A stretch of 64,000 bases of DNA, taken from contig NC_086247.1 of NCBI RefSeq assembly GCF_021018805.1, forward strand, positions 95,807,338-95,871,337. Reading direction: 5' to 3'. Below, piece after piece: positions 1 through 13,763 of the stretch. The position numbers and the translations under genes were made by a program. The stretch is from Prinia subflava. Taxonomy: Eukaryota > Chordata > Aves > Passeriformes > Cisticolidae. The notes beneath the pieces are model-generated. The model saw only the letters and a program-made list of their open reading frames with translations, searched no databases and was not told the DNA's origin. Every line of letters begins with the position of its first letter. Positions within the stretch are counted from its first letter, which is position 1.

Positions 1-3000
1 GTGTAGACATAGATAACAAATTTCAAAATTAAAGCTGTTTTATTTAGGAAACTTGGGACATAGTTGCAAAAATTCTTTTACTTCCAATCCTATTTTTAAG
101 ATCACTCCAATTAATGTTGTTTGCTGGTAAAGGATATCAGCTATGATGCACATTTGTTTCTCTTTTGGAGTCCAGCTGCAATACTACATTCTACTACACA
201 TCATATGTGTGTCCAGTTTGTGGTTATACCTTAAGCTAAAGGAGAAAAATCCAGTCATTTCCTTGCCCCATGTAAGTGACAGGGAAAAGACCAAATGTGA
301 GAGGTATGTATACTTATGTCTTAGGCCAAATGTTCTTTGTTCCTCTTGGCAGCCATATTTATATATTTTTCCTTTTAATTCACACAAAAAAAGTTATGCT
401 CTTCTATTTAATAAGTGTGCAACCAAAAATTCTTGATGTGTTAATAAAACCCTGAGATCAGTTCATTTGTCTAGAGTGTGATGCTAATAGCGATAAGGTC
501 ATGGGTTTGATCACTTAAGAGTTGAACTTGGTGATCCTTGTGGGTCCCTTCAAGCTCAGAATATTCTGTGAAAAATAAACAAGTCAACATGAATTTCTGC
601 TGGTTTTGCTGAAAGTGATCATTCTCTTTCCCATTGCGACGATCCTGACTGGTGATCCAAGCTAGACCTATGTGCTACAGAAAACTCTAGCCTTGTTTTA
701 GCGAGGCTTGTATGATAGACTTGGCTGTGAGTCTGTAGGGAATTTAGGGCATTAGAGTGTTATTATGCTGAAACCTTGCATTGATGGCCAATGCTTTCTT
801 TTTTTAAATGAGAGGCAAAACAAAATGAAGTCTTGACCTCTTGCGCTGCTTAAAAGTTCTTGGACATGTTTCATCACAGGAGTGATGTTAATCCTAATAA
901 TGAGAATCCTGGAGAAATTCCAGGTAGTTAATTGCAGTTTATTCCACCCGTCTTTCTGATTAATGAAATGCTGGATTATATTCTTTATTTCTACTGTCAT
1001 GATGTTCTTTCACCACCTATTTCTGTGAGGTACTGCAGCACGTGCTTTACCAAAAGCAGACAAGTAGTTGCAAACAGAAATGTTTTGTCAAAACCACATA
1101 AAGTTTATTTTGTGAGGGTTGCTGACGTTTGCTACATATGTTTGGCTGCGTTGAAAATAAAGAATGCTAGTAATGAACAACTGTGTAAAGAGTTCCCTTA
1201 GTGCTGAATTTTGTTGTGAATAACCATTTTTTCTTTGTTTTAAAAGTCTGGGATAACATTTTTGTTTAGTTAATTGAAGTAGAAGTCACTTTCTAAACCA
1301 GAAATCTCACTTCCCCTTTTCATTAGTGGAGGCATCCCCCAGCTGGGAGGGATTTGACAACTGAAGGTGTCTAAGAGAAGATCAAAGATAAATCTATGAC
1401 ATATAGCTGAGTTGCTCTTTACAATCGTCTTTTTGACACTTGAATGAAAATTAGATTTCTGTGTGCTGCTTTTCTAGCCCAAAGTTGCTGCTGCACACTT
1501 TGTCTATCCTAGCTAGCATCTATTGTTTATTCCTATATCAACAGCTGTCTCTGTTGAAAGGACTGGTCTCAGTTGTGTGGTGGTGCTTGGCTCTTTTTTC
1601 CCCTGATTTGCTTGAAATGTTCCCTAAATTGGCATAAAAAGAAATGCTCAAGCAGCAAACAAAACTTGCGCAGTAGCATGTTTCCCAGCAACATGGACTC
1701 TCAAACATTGCGTTAAACTTCGGGAGTTTTGTAATGTTGTAAATATTTTCTGCTTTTGAAGATGGTACTATTTAAGATTATATCAGCATAAGTGTCAAAA
1801 CATCTTTTTGAAAATGGTTCCATTTGATCTGCTAAATTTTGGGGTGTGAATTCTTTTTCAAAAGATTAGAGAATCTGTAATTTGCTAATACAGGAAAAGA
1901 TGTGGTTTGTGTCTGCACTAATTCGTAACAACTGAAAATATTTGGGTTTTGTTTAATGATGAGTAAACTCACTAATGCTGTTGATTCATACTTGATTTTT
2001 AAAATGAGGAACACTAAAACTAGGTTAATATTAGGGAATTGAGTGGAACAGTGCATATTCCGCAATGTTATCTCCTGCCTAAACTGAATATTTTAAAATG
2101 TTAGAAAACAGACATGCATTAACCTCCTTTTGGTTAAGCATGTCACTATAGTGAATGCTCTGTAAGAGGTCTATCAACTGAAACCTTTGGTGTGATGGAC
2201 CAAAAAAGATCTGCAGGAATGAGAGTGTAAACTGGTGTTTGTAAAGTATGAGTTTTCCATTCATCCAAATTTGCACTAAACACTTGTACAGCAAAATCTT
2301 CTCCGTTAGAAGTAAATATAAGTAAATAATTTACTAAAATGAAAATCTGGTCTTCCTATTAGTGAAAACTACAGCAAGTATTCAGCTCCAAATTTCTGGG
2401 AGGTTTATAAGTTTACCAGACTACTCTATATTGTGTTTTCTGTATACCTTTAAATGTTTTTTGGAGATGATGGTCTATGAAGGAAAACAGATATTGAATT
2501 TAAATGTATCATTTAAAAACTTGTCAGTCTTCAATTGAGGAGGAATTTCAAGTTTTTAAATGCTTTTCAATAGTTTGCTTTACACAGTAGCAGAATAATT
2601 CTTAATTTACCTGTGAATACATGAATAGTGACTTATAAATAATATGATAAGCAGTTATTCAAAGAGGAATAAAAAAATAGTAAATAAAAAGACTTACCTA
2701 AGATGTTTCAGTTCTTGTTTTATACATACAGACTTTATAAGTGATCAACCAAGTGATACTGTATTTAATTTTATGAGCTGCAGCCATTTTGACAGTAGAC
2801 CCAGTCTCTTTATTTCCTCTTTACTTCTGAATGTTCATCAAGGGAAGTCTATGAAGTGCTGTCCTACTGATGTACATATAAAAATAAAGTGGTATTCCTG
2901 GGATATGTTCCATTTGACACCATAAGTGGGCTGCATGAGCCTTCCTGTTCTGTTGCTGTGTCCTGTTGTTCACTGTGGTATACTGAAACCATTCTACAAT

Positions 3001-3059
3001 TCTTGAAATGCTTTTTGTGCTCTCTTGTAATTTCTTTCAATTGCTGTGTGTTTCAACAG
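1..3059 (+). other. TPPP: TPPP upstream intron, 3' part
   Basis: No coding sequence is supported here apart from a SINE at about 449-573. The sequence is AT-rich and frequently interrupted by stops. It ends in a pyrimidine-rich tract and a CAG acceptor at 3057-3059, directly before the TPPP exon. The earlier TPPP coding exon or exons lie left of the window. Assignment as intron is inferred from the exon that follows. Confidence 0.75.
449..573 (+). repeat. tRNA-Ile-derived SINE with CR1-like tail
   Basis: The 5' half resembles a decayed isoleucine tRNA. The anticodon-arm string GTGATGCTAATAGCGATAAGG is followed by a B-box-like GGTTTGATCAC near 511. The 3' half (GATCCTTGTGGGTCCCTTCAA, then an AATATTCTGTGA end) resembles the CR1 3' tail. 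This tRNA-Ile head plus CR1 tail is the known structure of the zebra finch SINE (TguSINE1 type). Substitutions in both boxes suggest an old copy that is no longer active. The family name is from memory of the structure, not a database match. Confidence 0.75.
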
Positions 3060-3213
3060 GGGAAAGTCTGTAAGAACTATTACTTTTGAGCAGTTTAAGG
3101 AAGCTCTTCAAGAACTCTCGAAGAAGCGATTTAAAGACAAAAGTGATGAGGAAGCACTTCAAGAAATGTATAAACTAATTGAAGGAAAAGGCCCAGGTTT
3201 AACTGGAGTAACG
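3060..3213 (+). CDS. TPPP: TPPP internal coding exon
   Basis: TPPP (p25alpha) binds and bundles microtubules and is best known from oligodendrocytes. The exon starts after CAG at 3057-3059 and ends before GTATGT at 3214. Base 3060 completes a split codon, then 51 codons run open from GGA (3061) to ACG (3211-3213). The translation contains [12 protein letters not shown] and KKRFKDKS followed by [13 protein letters not shown], which is the central p25-alpha domain. The wording matches the TPPP1 paralogue better than TPPP2 or TPPP3. It joins in phase 0 to the exon at 16417. Both splice sites are canonical and there is no frame break, so I read it as a functional exon. Confidence 0.93.
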
Positions 3214-5244
3214 GTATGTTACTGATCTAATGGACAGATTGCTTCTTCTTTGTTCTACTGCAGTATTGTTATGTTCACCACTTCCCTCTACAGTCCACAA
3301 ATCAAATTTCTCTGTGAGCCTGAAGGCAGCAATTGCTAAGCAGAATGGGAGCAAAGGCTGTGCAACAACTGAGTATTGCACTACTGTGTGTTCTTGTGTG
3401 GCACTGTCATAGCTCCTTCTAGGAATTGTACTACCACCTAGTAGCACCTCAGGAATATCAAGAGTTCTTGTGTATGCTTAGAACAATCAAATGTTCATGA
3501 AGAGTGGTGTATCCAAATCAAAAAGAGTAGAATGACATTAGAGCCTCAATAAAAAGTTGTAAGATGTTTTGTGAAATACCAAAAAGCAAAGATATCTTAA
3601 AATACATTCAGTTATAGCATGTGAATCCCAGAACACTGGAAAACTGTGAATAATTATCATGTGGTCAGGTCTTTGTTTCTTTTTTGTTCCAAGTCTGTCA
3701 GAGTTATAGTGCTCTTTTAATTTTAAAATACTGGTATTAAGCTTTGTATGTGAAAAAGGGAGGTATATAGCATACTGTAAATAAGCCTTTTAGATGCCCT
3801 GGCTAGGCAAGCTTTTGTCCAGTATTTTAGGAGATACTGGAGTGTTTACCATCAGCCTGAATAGTTCTCTTGTTTTAGTTCATCTGCTTAAAACTTGTGA
3901 TCCTCCTGAATTTTGCCTGCAAAGCTGTGAATGAAAATATGATCTTTTCAGAAACTGGTTCTCTACAAATGGTCAGTGGAAATATCGAGTGGAAAGATCT
4001 CTTTTGAGTTGTAAAATAAGTCAGCTTTTTACAAGATTTTTTTACTGTTCTACTCTTATTTGAAACAGGTGGTAATTTTGATATAGACATAAAATATTGA
4101 ACCTTTTTGTTCTTCACTTACCTAATAAATTTGAATAACTTCTTTATCTGTTATGGGATTCTTATTTTGAATTGTGTACATTTTTCTAGGCCTCACTCCT
4201 GATTCTATTTTGGTATTTCAGCAGGCAGACATTGAAATAATCTGTCTACTACTAAGGGAACAGTCTCTTTCTATGTGGGGTCATGGATGAGAGAGCTTTG
4301 CAGATGCAAAATAATATGATATAGGTTCTGCAGAGGTATATGAGTGTGCCAGCAACAGGGGGAGAAGAGTGGAGGGGGAATGTGAGCCAGCAATGTGAGG
4401 CTTGACTGTTCAATATGTGCAGTTCGGGGTAGAGTTGAATAAGTGAAGAAAGGGGGATCAGAATATCTTCTTCTGCTACTTGGAAAAGTAAGGGGCAGGA
4501 GGCAGAGCTTAAAAATGAGGGAGAGTGCAGGCTGGGAGTGTGTGTATGTAAACCAAAGCATATGTAAAACCAAATTTCATGGGTTTTTATCATGCTGATT
4601 GAGTTCCTGGATGGTAAAAAAGACTCACAAACTTGGCAATTAAAGACATTAAAATAAATAAATATGTGGCCACTCACCTCCTGCAACCCAGGAGTGCAGA
4701 TATGAAACCTCTATACCACCTTTTAATGCTTTATTTACTTTGGGAAGTCAATATTATGGAAATTTTACATTGTGCTGCTTTTTGTATGGTTAGATAAAGT
4801 TACATTAAGCTTTTCTTAAAAGTTCCAGGCTGAGCTAGTCATGCCATGTAGTGTGTGCCCAGCTCTGTGAAACTCTGTTATAGGTCATATATATTTGGTT
4901 CAGGTTTCAGACAGAAAACTTTATGTGACTACTGACACATTACTCTAAATGTATTAGGGAAGGAGTTGAAAACATGATTAAGTGAAGCTTGTGGATAAGA
5001 ATGCTTCAGCAGCATGTAGGGAATTTTGTGTGTTAGCTTCTTATGTTCTGTACTGGGTATTTTGGGGAGGTAGGCGGCAGGGCCAGTATGTATGGACTAA
5101 ATGGCAGCCTGGGGAAAGCACTCCTTCAGCAGGACAGTTGGAAAGTTTACCTTCACATGAGAAAATGAGGATTTTAGTGGATGTTGTGATAGAAGTGATG
5201 TAAGATTTTTTATCTTTTTCTGTTTATTTTTTCTTCTCCTGCAG

Positions 5245-5325
5245 AATGTTGTAGAATTACAAAAATCCCTGCTTGTGATTAATGTGGTTGAGAAGGCTCA
5301 GCAGCCGGATATTGAAACCCAGTGA
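5245..5325 (+). CDS. possible alternative terminal exon of TPPP
   Basis: A pyrimidine-rich tract ending in CTCCTGCAG at 5236-5244 is a good splice acceptor. Directly behind it 26 codons stay open and end in TGA at 5323-5325. The frame fits phase 0 after the ACG codon that ends the TPPP exon at 3213, so splicing here would replace the normal TPPP C-terminus with a 26-residue tail containing VVEKAQQPDIETQ. I do not recognise the peptide. A good acceptor and a short open frame can occur by chance in an intron of this size, and no strong poly(A) signal was confirmed just downstream. Transcript data would decide. Confidence 0.2.
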   Translation, partial: NVVELQKSLLVINVVEKAQQPDIETQ

Positions 5326-7240
5326 ATTTTAGGCTACTTTCTAATCTTGCAACAGAACATGTATGATTGACTTTGTCACACAGGAAGAAAAACACAGAAA
5401 AGTGATAAGGGTTAATGAAGCCAGTGGCTTTATTAGCTCACTTGGTAGTGATCTGTCAATAGAATATAGAATGCAGGTTGTGTAACTTGGACAGCTTGTA
5501 AACAGATGTATAAATGAAGTCTAGAGCATTTTAACTGTCCTCATTTCTACACAAAGTTTACAAAGAGCAGAACTGAGGTTCTTTCTTTTCCTGTACCAAG
5601 AGCTGTGTGCCATAACAATGCTGAAAGCATTTCTACACCTCCTGGGGAACAGATACTTGTTTTGGTCATTGTTTGCTGTTAAAATAAAACCAGTTGAATT
5701 TCGGTATATATTCATCACGGTCCTTGACATAGAAATGCAGAACAATTTCAGCTGCAAGGAATTGGGGATGATCTCATTGAAACATTCTGTTCACAAGAGG
5801 GCTAATTTAAAGCCAGATGAAGTTTTTCAGGGCTCAGTGCAGTCAGATTCATGGTGAGAGGAGTATGGGTGGCAGGGCAGTACAGCAGCAATAGCACTTT
5901 AAAAGCTGGATGATGGGTGCTCAGGGAGATGTTGATGCGGGTAAGATCATATTCTCATCAAAATGTACCTGTTAGGGCAAGAGCAAGGAATGAGTGTGGT
6001 AAATGAGACAAAACAGTTGTTGCAGCAGAAGTGCAAAGTGGCCTAGGAATTCCACTTAAGACTATGTAGCTCTGCTTGAAGACTCTGGTAGTCTGAAAAA
6101 GCTGCAGGACATACTGTCCAGCACATGGACATCCATTCAGATGTAGAAGTCTGCAGAACTGCCATTAGCACATCAGAGTCCTTGGCTCTATTAGGAAGAA
6201 GTCCTAGAGCCAATAATTGCGTGGTTGAGAGAGCTCCTGTGTCTTCTTGGAGGTCAGGATGGTGGTGGCCACTCTTGTGGGAGATATGTTATGGTCAAGG
6301 TCCTAAGATTCCAGATGGCAGGAGAAGATGAAGAGGAGACTGATGTGGTATTTGTGGAAAACCCAAGCTACAGAAGGTGAGGAAGGAGTGACAGCTGGAG
6401 ACCTAGTGGACAGAGACTATTGAGAAAGAGAAGGCTGAAAGCTTGTGGCTTCTGGCAACAAAGTCACAGATCTGCTCCACCTGCAGTTCTTCAATTTCAG
6501 AATACCTATAATATCCTGAGCACTGGTGAGGATCGACAAGACCCATCAGAGTCAGCTGAGCCTGAATTTAGTGTTCACACAAAAGGGGGAATATGAGTGA
6601 TAGTGTTGAGCAGCACTATCTCATACTGTGTGGACAAACAGGTTCTTTTAAGGATCCTTGGTTGAATGAGAGCTGGCCACGGATTTGTAGTTATATCAGG
6701 CCTTAGCATGTGCTGTGTGTTAGTGAAAATCTGGAAAGGAGTTAACAGTCACAGAAGATGTTGCCATCCTGAATATCTCATGTGCTATTACACTTCCCTG
6801 TTCAATAATGGGTGACACTATACTCTGGCAACAGTGCTGTACCATGAATCAAGAGTAATAGGTACCAGTCACAGAAAATGACTGAAAATTCTTCTCATGG
6901 ATGATCATGGCATGTATTTTCTGATCTTACCTGATGTCTCAGTAATTTTATTGCTTGGTAGGTTGCAGGATCTGGGACTGTTGTAGACGCATGGCCAAGA
7001 TTTGTCCAGCCTCCTTACATGGACCTCTTCTTCCTCTTCCTTGTGTGTACCCAGAGTACAGCTCTGGAGGTAACCTGGAGCATATAAAGAGGAACTGCAG
7101 AGGTCTAGGGGTGAGGCTGATGGGTATGGAGCTCAGATCTTGTCTTTCCAATCCCAGAAGAGGGAAAGATTGGGTAGAAGTGGACTGTATGGCTTCTGTT
7201 GAAGATGGGACTTGGGCTTTAAGGACCAGAGAAATGAGAT

Positions 7241-8120
7241 TGTCCTAGTTTGAAACACAGGTGTCTACTAGGGAAGGCAGAAGTCTCCTTTGGAATGGAG
7301 AATGTAAACCCCCCTTCCCTCTGAATTATTATAATTTTGAAATCAAGGGGCTCTCAGGCCAAGGATATGAGGGTAGGAATAATAGTTCTTTACTAGTATG
7401 TGTAACAAGGCAAACAAACAATGACTAAGGCATTAACAACAAACAGAACCAGGAACCTCGTGACAGCCTTCTTGGCTGAGATGGGAAAGGATGGAGGAGA
7501 GGCTATGCTTCACAAAACCCTGGGGCAGTCTGATCTCAGTGCCCCTGCAGGACTCTGAGGAGCAACAGGCTGGAATGGCAGAAATGAGCAGAAATCTCGG
7601 GCTGGTGGATGAGATGTATTGGAAGTTCCATGGCAGTAGCTGGAACTGTGGGACAGCCTGGCAGGGCAGGGGGTGTGGGGCTACAGCACAGAAAGACCCA
7701 GAGCAGTGCCAGAGAAGTGACAGGGGCGGGACAGTGGCAGTCTGGCTCCCAGCAGGGCAGGGAAAAAAAAGCGAGCTCAAGATTCCTGGACACACGAGCA
7801 AATGGTGGTGGGTCCTTAGGACTGGACTTCAGTGGTGACAATGAATTCTACCCACAGTAAGCAACACCTTGACTGGTCTCCATCCAATGCCGAAAATGAG
7901 CAGCTGCTGCCACCCCATCTTTTACCTACCCCCAAAACTTGTGGTATCTTCCCCCTTCAAGAGAAACTCCCAGAGACAAAAGAAATGTAGCCAGGTGCTA
8001 CACTCCTCTCCTGACTTTGGCCAATTTTTTTTACTTAAGGACCCATAAGTACCCAGTAGTTAGTTTGCTAGCGACTTATGGAAAAAAAATTGTAAGGAAA
8101 AAAAAAGGACAAAATCCAAC
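7241..8120 (-). repeat. LTR (ERVL-like family), minus orientation
   Basis: The block starts TGTCCTAGTTTGAAACACAG and is clearly related to the block starting at 62471. Both share a stretch around CTGAATTATTATAATTT, then a run around TTCTTTACTAGTATGT, and a 3' part with CCAGTAGTTAG. Its first ~180 bases also match the reverse complement of the end of the solo LTR at 46097-46863, which sets the orientation as minus. The right boundary is uncertain and I did not find a convincing target duplication. Short ORFs inside (for example 7433-7841) are chance frames in the LTR. Confidence 0.6.
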
Positions 8121-10999
8121 CCCCAAGAGAGGGCTACTTAGCAGGGATGGAAAAATCTAACAAAGTAGAATAAGAGTATCTTTACAAACTGGGCTTACTG
8201 ACCTCCTGAGGAGATTATTAGGCTGGGTATGGAAGGTTATCATAACCTGGGGATGAGGGATCATAAGGGGCAGAGCAGATATGTCTAGGTGACAAGCCTG
8301 ACAAGGGAAGTTCTTGCCCTTCCATAAATGCAACTGGACATGGAGTCTATCTCTATGCCTACACACAAAAGCATATAGTATGGGGAAAGCAGGGCAAATC
8401 AGTTGGTTGCACAGATGTGATTCACTGGGATTGTGCAGGTATGTTAACACAACTCTTCTGACTGGAGTGCTGCATTGGATGAATAGAGGCTCTTCAGGAA
8501 ATACATGAAAAGAATGAGGAAGAGGGATTGTAGTCTATGTAAAGGCTTATGTTGACACATCTAGCTTTGGAGAAAGTCTCATTAAAAACTGGTTGTAACT
8601 TTAAATTGAAGAAGGATTCAGCAACACCCTCACTCAAAAAAAATACTCTAATATATTTCCCTTTCTGTTTTGTCTTCGCCACCAAGAAGAATGAAAAACT
8701 CCTCCTCAGAGAAGTGGTAGCACATTGTTTTTGTGGAAGGTTGTATTAATCAGACTGCTAGATCCCATGAATTGGGACCATGTGACTTGGACTGTTGAAA
8801 TGCTGGAGAACTGCACTTAAGGGGCTGATCTTAGAGAGGAGGAAAGGAAGGGGTCTCTTGTAGGTGCCAAGTGGGCAACACCTGATCTGTCCTTAAGGGT
8901 GGACATTACATGGTCTTCTCATGATGGAGCTAGACCTGGATCAGGCAGATTTGACTGATTAATGTGAATTTGTTGCAGGAAGTGATATCACATGTAAAGT
9001 ACCTTTTTCATCTCTTTTGCTCTAGCTCTGGCTCTCTCCTAGTTAGTGAGAAGGTTTATGTACTGTATATAGAATTAGGACTTGCAGTGCCATATTACCT
9101 GAGTGTCATTATTGGGAACCAGCCCACTGAAAGTCCTCATCAGGATTAGTTAAACTGGTGTTACTTTCCTGGCATTATTGAAGTGGAGTTGCTTATCGTT
9201 TTCTTTTGTGTGGGTATGTCTGTGCACGTGTTGAACTGAAGGAACATGAATGAAACCCAAATTTTTTTTGAATCTTGATCTCTGTTTCTGACTTTTTGCG
9301 GACTTCTAATGCATGTGCATGTATTCGCATGATTTCAAAAGAAGGTAAATACAGCTTTGGTAGGGAGTTCTGGTAGCATCCTCCCCCCCCCCGCAAAAAA
9401 AACAACCCACAAGGGCAGACCTGCTCTTTGAAATTTTTTTCTGTGTTACAGTCATTTTTTGTTTCTCATTTTACAAAGGTTGTGGCTATTGCCGGCAGAC
9501 CAATGATTTTCAAAATCTTGCTGAGACTGAATGTTGGTGCTGATTCTGCAGGCTGCCAGAATATTTTAATTGGATAAAGAAATCTCCATGGCAACTTTTT
9601 CTAGGAAGATGTGCTGTTAGATAGTGAAGTTTTATGGTTGAAGGAGCAAATGTAGGAAAGCATTCAGTTTCAGTGAGGAAAGCTGACTGCAGCTGACAGT
9701 GTAGCCAGTGTGGCTAAGGTGTTGTACTCTTCTGGTGAGGAGTAACAAGAGCACCTCACCTACTGCCTGTCCCCATGGTTTTTGGCAGTGCAGGCACTCC
9801 CAGCACTGATTGCTGAAAAGACACAGTCAGTCCCTCAGGCAAGCCGGGACTGTTTCCGTACTATGTGGACAGTTGTAATTCAGGAAAGAAAACCCTGCTG
9901 CAGGGTTCTGCATCATGAAGTTTCTGCCTAAGCTGTGGAGCAGCTTAAAATCAAACCCGAAGCTTTGTCAGTGATGGCAAGCAGTGGAAAATACCTTGAG
10001 GCAAAGTTGTTTCAGTGGAGCCAAGAGTTCATTGTGAAAGCGAGGGCACTTGGTGTCTGTTTTGAACGTGTGATATTCCTGAAGTCCCATAGGTTTTCTT
10101 GGTGCTTTTCCTTCCCAGGAATTGGTTCTGGAGAGCTTTTGGGAATGGTGCCATGCTGTGTGCAGAGCCCACCAGCACAGAGTTCCCGCCAGCTTGCCAG
10201 GGGCTGTGGTGCTGCAGAAGTGAGCCCCGTGCCAGGTGCAAAGCTTTTGTGGCATTTGCTTGGGTTTTGAACGTGAGCTTTGTAGAAAGGATGGGAACAT
10301 GTGGTGACAAAAAATGAGGAATGTTCCCTTGGCAGCACTGAATCGTCTTTTCTCTGCCCCAACTTTGCTCTGGAAAGGAAAGACCTGAAAGTGTGGGAAA
10401 TCTTCCAGTCTCACACTGTTACCTTATTTTCATGATTGTGACACTAGCTTCATATGATACGTCTATCCTTTTGACACAAAAGTTGATTTTATGGAGTCTT
10501 TTTAGTCTGTAAAATTCATGCCGTTTTCCTGCTGCAAACAAGCCTGGCCAGTGCAACTGCAGATCTTTCAGTGGATATATTTTTCTTCAGCAAACTGCTA
10601 GATACTTCTGTACTATGGTAGACAAAATACATATTCTTGACTTCTGTGGTCCCATTTTCTTTTTACTGTAGTTCATTTCAGTTTCCTAAGGGCTGATAAA
10701 ACATTTCTGTAACTAATTTGAATTCTCAAAAATAATGAAATGGATTGAGTTGCATGCTCTGTAAACTGCTCCTTGATTCATTAGTTATCTTGAGGTAGCT
10801 GGTAAAATCTGGTAAGTTTACAGAGTTGTCTTTCTTGAGAAAGGTCAAGGGAGGAATATGGCATTTGTTTAGGTTTCCAGAGTTCAAAGACTACAGCTTT
10901 CACTTCCTGTTTTTGGTATGAGGGGTGCTTCAGACATATAGAAATTGGGCTATTGGTAATATGGAATTTGGATGAGATGTTGTATTCTTTTGTTTACTG

Positions 11000-11180
11000 A
11001 CCTGCAGTGTGGTCAAACACTGGAATAAGTTGCCCATGAAGGCTGTGGAACTTCGGGGGTGTTCAGGACTTGGCTGGAGAAGTTTCTGTGTAAGCCTATT
11101 TGAGCATTGCTGTGAGTAGGGCTTTATGCTACAGACTCATACTGAAAGGTTCTTTCCAACCTAAATTGTTCTGTGACTTA
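11000..11180 (+). repeat. CR1 3' end fragment
   Basis: The sequence from GGAATAAGTTGCCCATGAAG to AAAGGTTCTTTCCAACCTAA and TTGTTCTGTGACT follows the usual 3' end of chicken-repeat-1 LINEs, including the short terminal repeat region. It is diverged and 5'-truncated, so it is inactive. Confidence 0.75.
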
Positions 11181-12329
11181 GTAATTTTAAGTTTTGATAA
11201 TCTTCAGGGGCAGAGAATCCCCCACTCTTTCCAGGCTTGACCAACCACAGTGGTGAAAAATTCTCATGTGTCTGGTTGGAATTTCATATCTTCCCAATCA
11301 TGCCCATTATTGTTTAGTTCTGTACTGTCTCTGTTTCTAATATAACCAGTCTGTTGTGGACAGGAATAAGATTTGTCTCTCCCTTTTTTATTCTGAGTCT
11401 TGATAAACACATTCTCATCATCTTTTCTATGTATGTCACATGCTCCAAAACCCCTTGCTGTCTTAGCACTTCTTTGTAGACACCAACACAGAGTGATGAA
11501 AAATGCACAAAAGAAATGAATAAACTCAATTTGGAACACTAAATGAATATGTTTGATTCTGTTGTGCTAAGTAAAACTTTCTTCCTAAGAGAAAGTTTTT
11601 TAAAAGTAAAAAATACAAAATTGAAGTTCATGGGCACCTTCTGTGATATGCAAACTTTGTGATCAACTGTCTGCAAATAAGAGATGGAAAATGAAGGCTT
11701 CTGTGGTCTCACAGAAAAAAAAGGGAGTAGGTTGGCCCCAAGAAATTTATTGCCTTTAGAAAAATGTAACTAGAGAGATTACATAACTTACTCTAGATAG
11801 TAAAAATAGTTCAAGCAGAATTACTATATGACAAGGCAGAATCATTTGTATGTGATTCATTATGAAAAAGAAGGGAGAGTAGTAATTTACTAATGTGGAA
11901 ACTTTTCTCACCCAGCCCTTTGTGCTCTTCACCGTATTTCTCCCTACATTTTTCTTCACTTAAGAAGGATGGTCAGCTTTCTCCCTTCACCCCTCACTTT
12001 TTTTAATTTGCTTCTCAATACCCTTGTACAATTAATAATGAGCAGATGGGTTGTAGAGAAGAATGAGCTAACTGCCACCCTTTCAGTTGGTTTTGCCTTT
12101 TGCTCGATATCCAGTTTAATCTGCATAGTTGATTTTGTTGTTCAGAAACAGAAAAAAACATTTGGATAAAAACAGTTGGTTGCACATTCAGTTCATAAAG
12201 GCTGTTCACTAAAAATAAGTTATTAGCTCATAGAGGAATCTTTATGGATAAACTTTTCATATTAAGACACTGAAGGTAATGGTACAGCTAATCCTAGAAA
12301 TCATATCCAGGCATGTGAAGGACAAGAAA

Positions 12330-13325
12330 ATCAGGAGTAATCAGCATGGCTGATCACCAAGGGAGAGTTGTGCTTGACTAACCTGTAAAATTCTACAATT
12401 AAATGACTGCCCGAGTAGATAGGGGAAGAAGAGAGTAGTACAGTGTCTACCTGAGCTTCAGTAAGGCCAGGCGTCTCACAACCCCTCACAACCCAGTTGC
12501 TGTAGTGGCTGGATGGGCAGACACTGAAGTGGATCGAAAACAGGCCAAATGGTTGGGCCCTGAGGGAGTTGATGAACAGTGCAAAGTCTAGTTGGAGGCT
12601 GGAAAACAGTGGTGTTCCCCAGGGGTCCATACTGAGTCGAGTCCTGTTTAACGTCTTCATTAATCTTCTTCATTAATCGTCTTCATGATAGGACGTGGTA
12701 TACGCTTAGTGAGTTGACCGATGACACAGAGCTGGGAAGAGTGGCTGATAGATCATCCAGATGGGATGATTGCCATCCAGAGGGACCTGACAGACTGGAG
12801 ATCTGGGCTGACAGGAACTCTAGCAAGCTCAGTAAGCAGTGCAAAGTCCTGCAATCGGTGAAGAAGATTCACCAGTCACCAGTACACACAAGAGGCCATG
12901 CAGATGGAAAGGAGATTGGTAGAAATGGACCTGGGAGTGCTTATGGACACCAAGCTGAACATGAACCAGGGAAGTGTTCTTGCTGTATGGAATGCTACTG
13001 GTATCTCAGCTGCATTAGAAGTATTGCCAACCAAACAGGGTGTTCCTTCCCCTCTGCTCAGCACTGGCGAAGTCTCATCTGCAGTTCTACATTCAGCTCT
13101 AGGCTCCCCAGGAGAAGACTGATAAGCTACTGGAGAGAGTCCAGAAAAGGACCATAAAGATGATGGAAGGACTGAAGCATCTCTCCTATGAGGAGAGGCT
13201 GAGGGAGCTGGGTCTGTGTAACCTGGAGAAGAGAAGGGTCAAGGGTGAATCCCATTCATGTATATAAATACCTGAACGGAGAGTGCAAAGATGATGGAGC
13301 AAGGCTTTTTTCAGTAGTGCTTAGT
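12330..13325 (+). repeat. CR1 LINE, 3' part of ORF2 and UTR, degraded
   Basis: Successive blocks match CR1 order on the plus strand: a region near 12345 with GGCTGATCACCAAGGGAGAG, then GTTCCCCAGGGGTCC near 12613, GACACAGAGCTGGGAAGAGTG near 12723, the CATCCAGAGGGACCTG block near 12774, and CTGGAGAGAGTCCAG near 13131 with the CCTATGAGGAGAGGCTGAGGG block near 13185. Frameshifts and stops break the reverse-transcriptase frame throughout. It is a dead fragment about 1 kb long. Confidence 0.85.
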
Positions 13326-13763
13326 CACAGTACTTCTCTGTATTTCTGTTATATATAGTCCCACTAGCTGCTTCTGGTTGAGGAGCCCAGGATAGATAGG
13401 AAGTTGTTGTATATTCTACTCCATATTTACAAAGACTTTTTTGAATGAAACCATCTTAGTACAACCTTAAAAATGTTCACACAACCTTAAAAAGAAAGAA
13501 ATGTTTTCTCTTTAATATATACACGTTTATCATAAGAATGATCGAAAAGAATAAGAAAAAGGAGAAATGAAGTGTTCTGCATAGCCTTGTAGTGGCATCT
13601 TATCTCTGATCTTTTATATAGATATAACAGTTCAGGGAGTGAGAGCAAAATGTACAAGGAATTAACATTGCTTGGATTTTGTATTGTTGGAAACAAGGTG
13701 ACTCCCCCATCTCATAGAAATTTTGCCAACATGAAATCAACAGGATTTCAATTGTTAATAGTA

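Noticed and set aside
4252..4686. 144-codon minus-strand ORF in the TPPP intron
   Set aside because: Serine/leucine-rich composition without domain, splice sites or neighbours; consistent with chance.
7433..7860. Overlapping ORFs of about 100-120 codons on both strands
   Set aside because: They lie inside an LTR repeated at 62471, with frames not conserved between the two copies.
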